Below, one piece after another: positions 33,495 through 41,922 of a stretch of DNA of 64,000 bases. The DNA comes from Amygdalobacter indicium (GTDB lineage Bacteria > Bacillota > Clostridia > Saccharofermentanales > Fastidiosipilaceae). Under the pieces are notes generated by a model. The model made no database searches, was not told the origin of the DNA, and worked only from the letters and a program-made list of their open reading frames with translations. The stretch lies in assembly GCF_029101545.1 (NCBI RefSeq), contig NZ_CP118866.1, positions 1,426,001-1,490,000 of the forward strand. The letters are read 5' to 3'. A program made the position numbers and the translations under genes. Each line of letters opens with the position of its first letter. The stretch's first letter is position 1.

Positions 33495-35300
33495 TTAATT
33501 TCCTCCAATACCTTTATCCAGGCTGGCTCCGGTCAATTTGTTGACCGCCATATTACAAATAATCACAAATACAATCAACATGAGGTTGATACCGGCTGAG
33601 AATGCGTATAAGCCCATTTCATCAAAGTAATCCAGTAAAAGTGTTAACAACTTGGTTTGAGCACACAGCATCATAAATAATGTCAATTCTCTGATACAGG
33701 TCATCAAAGGCAAGAGGTAACCGCTTAAAATGGCCGATTTTTGAATCGGGATGATAATTCTGGTCATCCGCTTGAACCAGGGAATATTGTGAATGATTGC
33801 CGATTCTTCAATTTCGCCGCTGATCTGCAGCATAGAGTTAAGTGAAGCTCTCGAAGCAAAGGGGATATATTTGATTGTACCGGCAATAATCAGCAGGATA
33901 TAAGTGTTATATAAACCGGCTCTGGAACCGAAGACGAAGAAGGCCACGCCGACTGCCAATGACGGTAAAAGATACGGCAAAAAGGCAATGCTGTTCACAT
34001 AGGCGGCGAAACGGCTGCGCCGATTTTTGCTGACGCAATAACCGACCAGCAGGCCGATTGTTCCGGCTAAGAAAGCGCAGGAAACTGCAACTAAAATCGT
34101 ACCGAAGAAAGCGTACCAAATAGTCGAGTTGAACAATATACCCTTCTGACCGTACATGCTGCCGGCTGTTCCGGTGTTGTTCATCCACCATTTAACGGTT
34201 AAGTTGCTCGTATTCCACGTTCTGAAGAAGCTGTAATCGCCGGGGTTGGGCAAAAATGTTTCCAAAGCGAAGGAAATAACCGGGAAAATACTGGTAAAGA
34301 AGGTAAAGACTACTAAAAATACCGGTATGACATACTTGCCGATACCCAAATTAAATTTGGACGCCTGGCCGGATTTGCCGGTAACCGTGGTAAAGCTTTT
34401 GCGCCCGCCGGTAGCCAGCTGATTGAACAGCAGGATGGCAATGCCGAAAAGCATCATAATTACGGCCAAAGCACTCGCCTGACCGGCACGGTTGACGTTC
34501 AAATCGACATATTTAGTTGCCAAAGTCGTGAAATTCAAGTAATGCGGTACCGGATAACTGCCCATCGCACTGCTGAAAACCAACAGCACGGTCGATAATA
34601 TCGCCGGTTGCACCATCGGCAAAGTAATTCGGAAAAAGATTTTATATTTAGGCGTATTCAAAATCGTTGCCGCTTCTTCCAGATTGGCATCCATGTTTCG
34701 GAAAATACCGCCTACAAGGATATAGGCAAAAGCTGCATAGTGAATTCCCAGAACCAAAGCTGTCGGGAATAAGCCCTGACACCACCATAAAGGCATCTTA
34801 ATTCCGGTCAAAGCTGCCAACAGGCCGTCCGAACCGCCTGTCACAGCCTTACTGTAAAACATATTCTGCCAGACAACGGCCAAAGTCCATTGCGGCATAA
34901 CATAAGGGAAAATAAAAATATTGCTGAGATACTTTTTCGCCTTCATGTCGGTACGGGTAATTAAGTAAGCGAAAACACCGCCGAAACAGATGGCAACCAG
35001 ACACGCCAAAACGGAAAGCAGCACCGTATTTTGCAAAGGAATCCAGAAATTGCGGCGTGCCAGCCGACCGCTGATAATATCGATCCAGTTATACAGCGTG
35101 TACCCGGCTTGTCTCCCGCTGACTTGTGCATCAACTGAACCGGCATGAATCGAAATGGTGTCAAGCCAAATTGTGACCATGGGAAAAATGGTAGCAAATG
35201 ACAGAACAATTCCTAAAAGTACTAATATCGCATTTTGCGGTTTTTTCAGATAATTACGCCAGTGATTAAAAGTAGAATTTGTCTGTAAGTTTATTGACAT
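33495..35300 (-). CDS. ABC transporter permease, fused two-domain (FbpB/ThiP-like)
   Basis: The 601-residue protein has about 12 membrane helices in two halves, each with a BPD permease EAA-type loop: DANLEEAATILNTPKYKIFF in the first half and GEIEESAIIHNIPWFKRM in the second. Such fused permeases belong to the ferric-iron, thiamine and phosphonate class of importers. It follows the solute-binding protein gene by 90 nt with a hairpin between them and is followed at once by the ATPase gene. The substrate is unknown. Confidence 0.92.
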   Translation of the reverse strand: MSINLQTNSTFNHWRNYLKKPQNAILVLLGIVLSFATIFPMVTIWLDTISIHAGSVDAQVSGRQAGYTLYNWIDIISGRLARRNFWIPLQNTVLLSVLACLVAICFGGVFAYLITRTDMKAKKYLSNIFIFPYVMPQWTLAVVWQNMFYSKAVTGGSDGLLAALTGIKMPLWWCQGLFPTALVLGIHYAAFAYILVGGIFRNMDANLEEAATILNTPKYKIFFRITLPMVQPAILSTVLLVFSSAMGSYPVPHYLNFTTLATKYVDLNVNRAGQASALAVIMMLFGIAILLFNQLATGGRKSFTTVTGKSGQASKFNLGIGKYVIPVFLVVFTFFTSIFPVISFALETFLPNPGDYSFFRTWNTSNLTVKWWMNNTGTAGSMYGQKGILFNSTIWYAFFGTILVAVSCAFLAGTIGLLVGYCVSKNRRSRFAAYVNSIAFLPYLLPSLAVGVAFFVFGSRAGLYNTYILLIIAGTIKYIPFASRASLNSMLQISGEIEESAIIHNIPWFKRMTRIIIPIQKSAILSGYLLPLMTCIRELTLFMMLCAQTKLLTLLLDYFDEMGLYAFSAGINLMLIVFVIICNMAVNKLTGASLDKGIGGN

Positions 35301-35324
35301 GCACTGTAACTCTTTCTAATAATA

Positions 35325-35352
35325 TTTGAACTCGGCAAATACCGAGTTCAAA
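35325..35352 (-). other. Hairpin between solute-binding protein and permease genes
   Basis: TTTGAACTCGG (35325-35335) pairs with CCGAGTTCAAA (35342-35352). On the minus strand no T run follows, so it is more likely a processing or stability stem that keeps the binding-protein mRNA abundant than a full terminator. Confidence 0.5.
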
Positions 35353-35390
35353 TCATTTTTTGTACATTGCCTATAAGCAGCAGCCGCCAC

Positions 35391-36725
35391 TTATTTCTTC
35401 GTCCAGCCGTCGATAACATCGCTCATAACCGGAGAAACTTCGGCACAATATGTCGGATCTTCAATAACAAGTTGTCCTTGTTTCAACCACCAGTCATAAC
35501 CGCGGTCGTTCTTGGCGGCGAACACTGTCTTGCCGTCTTTCTCACCGTCTTTACTGTGGTCCTGATTACATGCGGGGTTGGGTGAATAACCGCCGATATC
35601 TTTACCCCAGGCTTTGAAACCGTCTTTACTTGTTGTCATATAGGAAATAAAAGCGCAGGCTGTCCAAGGCAAAGGTGAAGTTTTCGGGATCATCAAATAG
35701 TGTTTGTAACCGTAACCGCCAATACCGACATATCCGTCCTGATAGGAGGCGATATTAACGTGATTAACGGAAGATTCATCCGACTCTTCCACGGAACGCA
35801 ATTTGGAATAAACCAACAGGCCCGTCTCGCCGGCTGCCGACTTGCTGACCAATTTCTTGCAAATCGGTCCGTCATCGGTAACTTCGTTATATTGATTGCA
35901 CCACAACTTGACCCAGGCTAAACCGTAAGCGGCATTTTTGGCTTTCAAGCCCAATTCTTTGGCTTCTTTCTCCATCGCCTTGATTGTCGGTTCAAAATAG
36001 CTCTTTTGTTCTGCACTCAATTTGTCGAAGGCTGCTTTGACTAAATCGGAGTATTTCTCGCTTGTCAGCATATATAAGAAGTTTTTGCCGATAGGTTCGC
36101 TGTTGACGCCCATAAACATCGGCTTGCTGTCTTTAGCGACGAAGTCCCAGAAATTCTTAACAACCGTTTTGCCCTGATTATTAATCATGAAAACTTTAAT
36201 TAAAGTCTGCAGCGCCATAAACGGTTTGGTGGATGCTTCCAGGTCAACGCCTTTGGCCTGAGCAAAATCGTGCGGGATATAGTTCAATAACAGGCCCGTA
36301 TCGAACATTTTGCTCTTTATTTGGTTACCGTCCTGAATTAAAGTCATGGAATATGTTTTAGTATTGCCGTTAATATCGGCAGTCAAAGCTTCAAAAATGG
36401 AATTATTCTTCGGTTGCGACCAGGCAATTTTGCCGCTGAAGCCCGACTTAATCTTGCTCAATTCCTTGATAAAGCCTTCGGCCGCCGTTTTACCGCGACT
36501 GGAATTGCCGATACCGTTCATGGTTTTGCCGTCCAGTTCTTCCGCCGCTTTCTTAAACAACTCGGCATTACTCATTTTTTGAGCTTCAGCAATTACCTTT
36601 GCTACCTCGCCGGCATCCGCCTTATTTTTGTTCGGGCTTTGACCGGACTGACTGCAAGCGGTTAAGCTCGTAAATAGACCTAAACTTATAGCCAAACTCA
36701 AGGCTATCGCTAATGAACGTTTCAT
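35391..36725 (-). CDS. ABC transporter solute-binding lipoprotein (copy 1)
   Basis: The 444-residue protein starts MKRSLAIALSL and has lipobox LTAC with the cysteine near residue 24, then an Asn/Lys linker. The mature domain is a type II binding-protein fold with segments such as SGKIAWSQPKNNSIFEAL and PKTSPLPWTACAFISYMTT. The ATG at 36725 is 5 nt after GGGAGG. It is about three quarters identical by eye to the protein at 40370-41737. It is the first gene of the operon with the permease and ATPase and has a strong promoter with an operator-like palindrome on the -10 box. Confidence 0.9.
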   Translation of the reverse strand: MKRSLAIALSLAISLGLFTSLTACSQSGQSPNKNKADAGEVAKVIAEAQKMSNAELFKKAAEELDGKTMNGIGNSSRGKTAAEGFIKELSKIKSGFSGKIAWSQPKNNSIFEALTADINGNTKTYSMTLIQDGNQIKSKMFDTGLLLNYIPHDFAQAKGVDLEASTKPFMALQTLIKVFMINNQGKTVVKNFWDFVAKDSKPMFMGVNSEPIGKNFLYMLTSEKYSDLVKAAFDKLSAEQKSYFEPTIKAMEKEAKELGLKAKNAAYGLAWVKLWCNQYNEVTDDGPICKKLVSKSAAGETGLLVYSKLRSVEESDESSVNHVNIASYQDGYVGIGGYGYKHYLMIPKTSPLPWTACAFISYMTTSKDGFKAWGKDIGGYSPNPACNQDHSKDGEKDGKTVFAAKNDRGYDWWLKQGQLVIEDPTYCAEVSPVMSDVIDGWTKK

Positions 36726-36796
36726 AATTCCTCCCATAAAAAATTCTGCAAATGAATTTTTCTCAAAATTTCCGCTAATCCGTTAGTCAGCTGAAA

Positions 36797-36814
36797 ATAT
36801 ACTAGTCAGTATAT
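36797..36814. promoter_or_regulatory. Operator-like palindrome over the -10 box of the ABC operon
   Basis: ATATACT-AGTC-AGTATAT is a perfect 7-bp inverted repeat that contains the -10 box TATACT of the minus-strand promoter, so a bound repressor would block it. The regulator is unknown; nothing in the window is an obvious candidate. Confidence 0.6.
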
Positions 36815-36836
36815 AGATTTTTTGCTCCTTTGTCTA
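36808..36836 (-). promoter_or_regulatory. Promoter of the solute-binding protein/permease/ATPase operon
   Basis: On the minus strand TAGACA (36831-36836) and TATACT (36808-36813) are 17 nt apart, five of six matches each, 83 nt before the start codon. Confidence 0.75.
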
Positions 36837-36872
36837 TGTTTAGCACGATTTTCTTCTTTTTCATAGATTATT

Positions 36873-36891
36873 TTTGTGCAATAAGCACAAA
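36873..36891. promoter_or_regulatory. Second palindrome in the divergent region
   Basis: TTTGTGC-N5-GCACAAA lies between the ABC operon promoter and the ECF operon. It could be an operator for the plus-strand genes; a TAAAAT box follows at 36892-36897. The rest of 36726-37077 is AT-rich and gene-free. Confidence 0.45.
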
Positions 36892-37077
36892 TAAAATGAG
36901 ATTTTGCTTAATTCCGGACATGTGCCGCCGCTTCTAGAAGTCCGCTTTTTTTACTTGCAAAGCAATTATAGTCGTGCTAATTTAATGCTGATTCAGAAAA
37001 TTGTAAATCAGCTTTTTCGGCCGAATTTTCGGCGCTTAAAAGAGGGTTGGCAGTTTATAGAAAGAGGAAATATATTT

Positions 37078-37680
37078 ATGGATCATAAATTGCAGGTTAA
37101 AGACCTCACACATATAGGTATTTTTTTGGTAATTTATTATATACTCATCTGCATTTGCAGTATGGCGGGTGTATTGACGGCGATGGCTATGAAGAGCGCC
37201 CTTATCGCCTGGATTTTTTTCGCACTGGCACCCTTTATTTCCGGTATTTTCACCGGCCCGGTAGTTATTCTGCTGATGACCAAATTACAAAAACCTTGGG
37301 GATTTTTCATCTTCGGCATTATTCCGCCGATTCTCTTAGCCTTGACCGGTCATACATGGATCGTTCCCGCCGGAAGCCTTATTTTTGTTATTTTGGCTGA
37401 AATTATCCTGCGCTTGGGGAAGTACAAGTCTTTTTCGGCCATGATGCTGGCCCATGCCGTCTTCAATATTTGGACGATGATGCCCTTATTCGCCGTAATT
37501 TTGAGTGCCAAGATGCAGGCTTCGGTGGTTAAAAAGATGGGAAGCGAGCTTGTATCTGTGATTTTCACCTTACCTAATATCGCGCCGATTATCATAATTG
37601 CTTTCATCGGTGGCATTATCGGCGCATTTTTGGGTAAACTCATGCTCAAGAAACATTTTCAAAAAGCCGGAATTGTCTAA
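37078..37680 (+). CDS. ECF transporter substrate-binding S component, MptD-like
   Basis: The 200-residue protein has six predicted membrane helices and resembles the MptD/Trep_Strep group of S components, which bind an unknown small molecule. Helix 3 has LAPFISGIFTGPVVILLMTKLQK. The ATG at 37078 follows AGAGGAAA and is favoured over the longer open frame, which would begin in the regulatory region. The gene is followed with a one-base overlap by the T component, so the S component is dedicated to this transporter. Confidence 0.82.
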   Translation: MDHKLQVKDLTHIGIFLVIYYILICICSMAGVLTAMAMKSALIAWIFFALAPFISGIFTGPVVILLMTKLQKPWGFFIFGIIPPILLALTGHTWIVPAGSLIFVILAEIILRLGKYKSFSAMMLAHAVFNIWTMMPLFAVILSAKMQASVVKKMGSELVSVIFTLPNIAPIIIIAFIGGIIGAFLGKLMLKKHFQKAGIV

Positions 37681-38372
37681 TGCGTACAGTCTATGTCGAT
37701 GAAGGTAATGTCTTTCATCCTCTCACCAAAATCGCTGTAACCCTGTTGTTGGGCTTTACACCCTTTTACAGTATGAACAGCCTGCTGTCCTGGCTGATTG
37801 TGGCTTTGTTGGCATTAGCTTTCTGCCTGGAGAAGGAATTTTATAAAGCGCTGAAGGCCCTAATCGTTTTCGCGCTCCTGTCGTTCTTGCAGAGCAATTA
37901 CCTCGGGACGGATGTCGGGCCTCTCACCTTTTTAATTTCTTTTGCAGTTATTCTGAAAGTCCTTTACTTGCCGCTTTTAGCTGCAGAATGGCTGATTTCA
38001 ACGACAGATGTAGGAAGTCTGCTGGCCGCTTTTGCCCAAATTAAAGTACCTCAGGCTGTCAGTATTCCTTTGGCCGTTATGTTTCGCTTCTTCCCCGCTT
38101 TCAAAGAAGAGGTGCATGAGATTCGACAGGCGATGAAAGTCAGAGGGATATCGCTCAAACAGCCGCTGCAGTATTTAGAAAGTTTAGCGGTACCGCTTTT
38201 GATTTCAGCTTCACGTTTGGCGGATGATCTGGCGGAGGCGGCCGAAACTAAAGGTATTATGAATCCTGTAAAAAAGACGCATTATCGGGAAATGTCCTTC
38301 AAATTCAGAGATGTTCTGTATATAGTGATTATTCTTACGGTCATGCTCGGAGGTATGCTGTGCTTAAATTAA
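37680..38372 (+). CDS. ECF transporter transmembrane T component
   Basis: The 230-residue protein has membrane helices in the N-terminal half and two short cytoplasmic coupling motifs in the second half, AMKVRGI and AAETKGI, the paired Ala-x-Gly-type motifs by which EcfT contacts the two ATPase domains. It overlaps the S gene by one base and the ATPase gene by 13 bases, suggesting translational coupling. Confidence 0.9.
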   Translation: MRTVYVDEGNVFHPLTKIAVTLLLGFTPFYSMNSLLSWLIVALLALAFCLEKEFYKALKALIVFALLSFLQSNYLGTDVGPLTFLISFAVILKVLYLPLLAAEWLISTTDVGSLLAAFAQIKVPQAVSIPLAVMFRFFPAFKEEVHEIRQAMKVRGISLKQPLQYLESLAVPLLISASRLADDLAEAAETKGIMNPVKKTHYREMSFKFRDVLYIVIILTVMLGGMLCLN

Positions 38373-39739
38373 CCGATTTCAGTTTGAGCTACTTGGAAAC
38401 TCAAGCAGCTACATTAAAGAATATTAATTTACACATTAAAGCCGGTGAAGCGGTGCTGTTGACCGGTCAAAGCGGTTCGGGCAAATCGTCTCTTATCCAG
38501 GCGATTAACGGTTTGGCGCTGCATTATAATCACGCTGCCTGTCAGGGACAGCTGACCATTGCCGGTAAGGATGTCGAAACTTTACCGCTGTATGCTATCT
38601 CCCGCCTGGTTGCCAGCGTCTTTCAAAATCCCGGGACTTCTTTTTTCAACGTCAATACAACGATGGAATTGGTCTTTTTTCTGGAAAATATGGGGATACC
38701 TAAAGCGGAAATGGAGCGGCGGCTGCAGGCGCTGTTAGCCGTTTTCCCCATTGAGCATTTGCTGAATCGTGATATTTTCGCCTTATCCGGCGGTGAAAGG
38801 CAGTTTTTGGCAATAGCGGCAGCTTATCTTACAGGCTCGCCTTTAATTGTCCTCGATGAACCGTCAGCCAATTTGGATGGGCCTTCGATTGATAAATTGG
38901 CTAATTTATTAAAAATCCTGAAATCTAAGGGAGTCAGTCTCCTGCTGGCCGAACATCGGCTTTACTACGCTATGGATATTGTCGATCGGGTGGTCGTTTT
39001 GCAAAAAGGCGCAATTATCCTTGATTGGCCGATTGTGAAGTTCCTGGCGGCCGCGCCGGAAAAGTTGCGCGCCTTGGGTTTACGGACACGGGAAAGAGTC
39101 AAGCTCGTCGCCAAAGATCCTGTGCAGGACGGGCCGTGGACAATCGACCGACTCAATTTGAAATTTAAAGCGGATCACGGTCTGCAAATGCAGGTTGTTA
39201 AGCTGCAGGAAAAGCAAATTTACGGGATTGTCGGGCCTAACGGTTTAGGTAAATCTTCTTTTTTGCGCCTGCTTATGGGCTTGGAAAAAGGGGCGGATTT
39301 GTCTTACAAAGGTCAGTCTCTTTCTCGCCGGCAGCGCCGCCGCTCATCCGCCTGGGTGATGCAGGAAGTCTGTCATCAATTTTTCACCGATGAGGTCGGA
39401 AAAGAAATTGTTTACGGGCTGCGCAATAAGCAGGCACCTGAAATTACCCAAACATTGACGCAATTGGACTTGAACAACTTGCTTGCACGGCATCCGCTCA
39501 GTCTCTCAGGCGGGCAACAGCAACGTTTGGCGATTGCCTGTGCCCTTGCAAGCGAACGTCCTTTAGTCTTTATGGATGAGCCGACAAGCGGTATGGACTA
39601 TGCACATATGGCAGATATTTCGGCTTTGATCCGCAGTCGACGCGAGGAAAAATCGCTGATTATGCTGGTTTCGCACGACATTGAGTTTTTGAACATGACA
39701 GTTGATCAGATTATAGATTTGCGCAACTACGCTTTTTAA
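38360..39739 (+). CDS. ECF transporter fused ATPase (two ABC domains)
   Basis: The 459-residue protein has two ABC domains. Domain 1 has Walker A GQSGSGKS (36-43), signature LSGGERQFLAIAAA and Walker B LIVLDEPSANLD. Domain 2 has GPNGLGKS, LSGGQQQRLAIACA and LVFMDEPTSGMD. It replaces the separate EcfA and EcfA' subunits. The start is GTG at 38360, 5 nt after GGAGG. It powers the S/T pair encoded just upstream; the transported compound is unknown. Confidence 0.92.
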   Translation: MLKLTDFSLSYLETQAATLKNINLHIKAGEAVLLTGQSGSGKSSLIQAINGLALHYNHAACQGQLTIAGKDVETLPLYAISRLVASVFQNPGTSFFNVNTTMELVFFLENMGIPKAEMERRLQALLAVFPIEHLLNRDIFALSGGERQFLAIAAAYLTGSPLIVLDEPSANLDGPSIDKLANLLKILKSKGVSLLLAEHRLYYAMDIVDRVVVLQKGAIILDWPIVKFLAAAPEKLRALGLRTRERVKLVAKDPVQDGPWTIDRLNLKFKADHGLQMQVVKLQEKQIYGIVGPNGLGKSSFLRLLMGLEKGADLSYKGQSLSRRQRRRSSAWVMQEVCHQFFTDEVGKEIVYGLRNKQAPEITQTLTQLDLNNLLARHPLSLSGGQQQRLAIACALASERPLVFMDEPTSGMDYAHMADISALIRSRREEKSLIMLVSHDIEFLNMTVDQIIDLRNYAF

Positions 39740-39757
39740 GCACAAAGCTTGAAAATA

Positions 39758-39789
39758 AAAGCGGCCAAGATTTGTAACTTAGCCGCTTT
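39758..39789. terminator. Bidirectional terminator after the ECF operon
   Basis: AAAGCGGC (39758-39765) pairs with GCCGCTTT (39782-39789), with an inner AAG/CTT pairing. The T-rich tail is better on the minus strand (TTTTATTTT), so it may also end the transcript of the small island genes. Confidence 0.65.
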
Positions 39790-39852
39790 GGTATTTAGAT
39801 TAAATTCACCAAATTAGTACGCTTGAGTTTATTTTTATATTTATTATAAGCA

Positions 39853-39988
39853 TTACTCAAATACTTTTGTACACTCATCAAGGCCTGTTACAGAAAGTAT
39901 TGCTCCCCCAACATAAGTCAATGCATCTGTTAAACATGGCTATAGCCATAGCTCTAACACCACCGGCTGCTTTTACTAGAGCTTTCAC
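39853..39988 (-). pseudogene. Small peptide gene, probably frameshifted
   Basis: After GGAGG at 10 nt, GTG at 39988 opens 36 codons beginning VKALVKAAGGVRAMAIAMF and ending at TGA (39878-39880). The other frame continues coherently from about 39931 to 39853 as TDALTYVGGAILSVTG then LDECTKVFE, with hydrophobic and Gly-rich residues. Removing one G from a G5 tract near 39907 also joins the frames. The fused product would have about 45 residues, a size and composition like small secreted or membrane peptides. It lies 4 nt after a small membrane protein gene. Whether it works or is decayed is not known. Confidence 0.4.
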
Positions 39989-39992
39989 ACCT

Positions 39993-40310
39993 TTATTTCC
40001 TCCAAATTTTTATTTGATTCATTAATATATATATGTACAGTAAAGAAATTACAATACACATCACTATTGATAATTTTACATTTTCTATTTTTAATACTTT
40101 CATCGCAAAGAGAGAAATTATCATTAAAACTTGAATTATAGAATCTCTACTTTTTGATTTATAATCTTTCAATATGACATTAGATAATATGAATCCTATT
40201 GTTAGTAGTGAAAAAGACAAATAAAAATAGTCTTTATTAACAATAGAAAGTATCCCTATTATCGTAAATATCATCATACATAAAATCCAAATACCTTTTT
40301 CTTTAAACAT
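39993..40310 (-). CDS. Small multi-span membrane protein of unknown function
   Basis: The 105-residue protein has about four membrane helices (IWILCMMIFTIIGILSIV, YLSFSLLTIGFILSNVIL, SIIQVLMIISLFAM, LSIVMCIVISLLYIYIL) and short basic loops. The ATG at 40310 follows AGGGAAGG; other in-frame starts exist up to 40373. The gene is strikingly AT-rich beside its neighbours, which suggests recent transfer. It precedes the small peptide gene with only 4 nt between them, so it could be an immunity or transport partner; that is speculation. Confidence 0.6.
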   Translation of the reverse strand: MFKEKGIWILCMMIFTIIGILSIVNKDYFYLSFSLLTIGFILSNVILKDYKSKSRDSIIQVLMIISLFAMKVLKIENVKLSIVMCIVISLLYIYILMNQIKIWRK

Positions 40311-40369
40311 ACCTTCCCTCATAAAGTAACATTCCAATTTGACCGCTCCCGGGGAATCCGTAAAGAGCC

Positions 40370-41737
40370 TCAATTCTGCAACCAGGAATCAATGACATCG
40401 CTGAGTACGGGCGCTACTTTATTACAATATTCCGGATCTTCCACCACAACATGGCCCTTTTGCACCCACCAATCAATACCACGGTCGTTTTTGGCGGGAT
40501 AAATTAATTTACCGTCTTTTTCGCCGTCTTTGCTGTGATCCTGATTAATCGCAGGATTGGACGCATAAGAACCGATATCTTTACCCCAGGCCTTAAAGCC
40601 CTCTTTGTAAGTCGTCATGTAAGCAATAAACGCACAGGCTGTCCACGGCAGCGGGGAAGTTTTCGGAATCATCAAATAATTCTTAAATGTGTAGCCGCCG
40701 ATACCCTGATAATCATCCTGATAGGCTGCGACAGTGACATTCTTGACGGACGATTCATCCGACTCTTGGACCGAGCGCAATTTGGAATAAACTAAAAGTC
40801 CGCTTTCAGCCCCGGCCGATTTACTGACCAGTTTGGCACATATAGGGCCGTCGTCCGTAACTTTATTATATTGATTGCACCACAATTTGACCCAAGCCAG
40901 ACCGTAAGCGGCATTCTGCGCGGTCAAGCCCAAATCCTTGGCTTCCTTTTCCATCGCCTTGATAGTCGGGGCAAAATAAGCTTTCTGCTCCTCGCTTAAC
41001 TTCTCATAAGCTTCCTTCACCAAGGTAGAATACTTTTCACTTGTCAGCATATACAGGAAAATTTTGCCGATAGTTTCACTGTTGACGCCCATAAACATCG
41101 GGTGCTTATCTTTTTGCACAAAATCCCAGAAGTTCTTATACTTTTCGTTTCCCTGATTGTTAAACATAAAGCACTTGACCACGGTCAATAAATTCAAGAA
41201 GGGCTTGCCGTCGCCTGCCAAATTCACGCCGGCGGCCTGAGCGAAATCATGCGGAATATAATTCAAAAGCAGCCCGGTATCGAACATTTTGCTTTTAACT
41301 TGATTGCCGTCAGTCAACATCGTCATGGAATACGTGCCTTTGTCGCCGCGGATATCGGCTTTGAGGGCTTCGAATATGGAGTTGTTCTTCGGTTGCGACC
41401 AGGCAATTTTGCCGCTGAAATCCGGTTTTATTTTCTGTAATTCTTTAATAAATTCTTCGGCTGCATTTTTGCCGCGACTGGAAGTGCCGATACCGTACAT
41501 GGTTTTGCCGTCCAGCTCTGCCACCGCTTTCTTGAACAATTCCGCATTGCTCATGGTCTGCGCCTGCTTAATAACTTCCGCCGGCGCCAACGCGGCAACT
41601 TCTGTCGCAGTTGAGGAGGTCGCAGTCGATGACGTGGCCGAGGTAGCAGGCGGGGTTGAAGTCCGGCTGCAGCTTGTTGCCAAAAGGAGGCTGAGACTTA
41701 AAGAGGCAGCGAGGATACGGGATGATAACTTATTCAT
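40370..41737 (-). CDS. ABC transporter solute-binding lipoprotein (copy 2)
   Basis: The 455-residue protein has a lipoprotein signal peptide with lipobox LLATSC, a Thr/Ala/Ser-rich linker, and a mature domain very close to the protein at 35391-36725; shared blocks include KIAWSQPKNNSIFEAL and DDGPIC. There is no permease or ATPase gene next to it, so it probably uses the one at 31831-35300. It has a separate promoter with different operator motifs, so the two copies may be made under different conditions. AAGGAGA lies 6 nt before the ATG. Confidence 0.9.
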   Translation of the reverse strand: MNKLSSRILAASLSLSLLLATSCSRTSTPPATSATSSTATSSTATEVAALAPAEVIKQAQTMSNAELFKKAVAELDGKTMYGIGTSSRGKNAAEEFIKELQKIKPDFSGKIAWSQPKNNSIFEALKADIRGDKGTYSMTMLTDGNQVKSKMFDTGLLLNYIPHDFAQAAGVNLAGDGKPFLNLLTVVKCFMFNNQGNEKYKNFWDFVQKDKHPMFMGVNSETIGKIFLYMLTSEKYSTLVKEAYEKLSEEQKAYFAPTIKAMEKEAKDLGLTAQNAAYGLAWVKLWCNQYNKVTDDGPICAKLVSKSAGAESGLLVYSKLRSVQESDESSVKNVTVAAYQDDYQGIGGYTFKNYLMIPKTSPLPWTACAFIAYMTTYKEGFKAWGKDIGSYASNPAINQDHSKDGEKDGKLIYPAKNDRGIDWWVQKGHVVVEDPEYCNKVAPVLSDVIDSWLQN

Positions 41738-41770
41738 AATTTTCTCCTTGTATTTATCCGGTTTAATATT

Positions 41771-41828
41771 GGCTATTTTTTACTAAATAGCTCTTAATTT
41801 CATTATACCTAATAAATGAAAAATAGCC
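41771..41828. repeat. Operator-like inverted repeats around the copy 2 promoter
   Basis: GGCTATTTTT (41771-41780) and AAAAATAGCC (41819-41828) form a perfect 10-bp inverted repeat that flanks the -10 box, with a further AAATAGC at 41785-41791. The right arm overlaps the -35 box. The three GCTATTT motifs suggest cooperative binding of a regulator. Confidence 0.5.
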
Positions 41829-41830
41829 AA
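41802..41830 (-). promoter_or_regulatory. Promoter of the second solute-binding protein gene
   Basis: On the minus strand TTGGCT (41825-41830) and a perfect TATAAT (41802-41807) are 17 nt apart, 65 nt before the start codon. Confidence 0.75.
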
Positions 41831-41871
41831 AGCCCCGTACAAGTCCGCAAAAGTCGCTGCATCCTGGCAAT

Positions 41872-41907
41872 AAAAAAGCGGTACAAACGTTTCAGCGCTT
41901 GTACCGC
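41872..41907 (-). terminator. Terminator after the giant surface protein gene
   Basis: GCGGTACAA (41878-41886) pairs with TTGTACCGC (41899-41907), with a T6 run on the minus strand. Confidence 0.88.
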
Positions 41908-41922
41908 CTGTGCTTGCGAACG

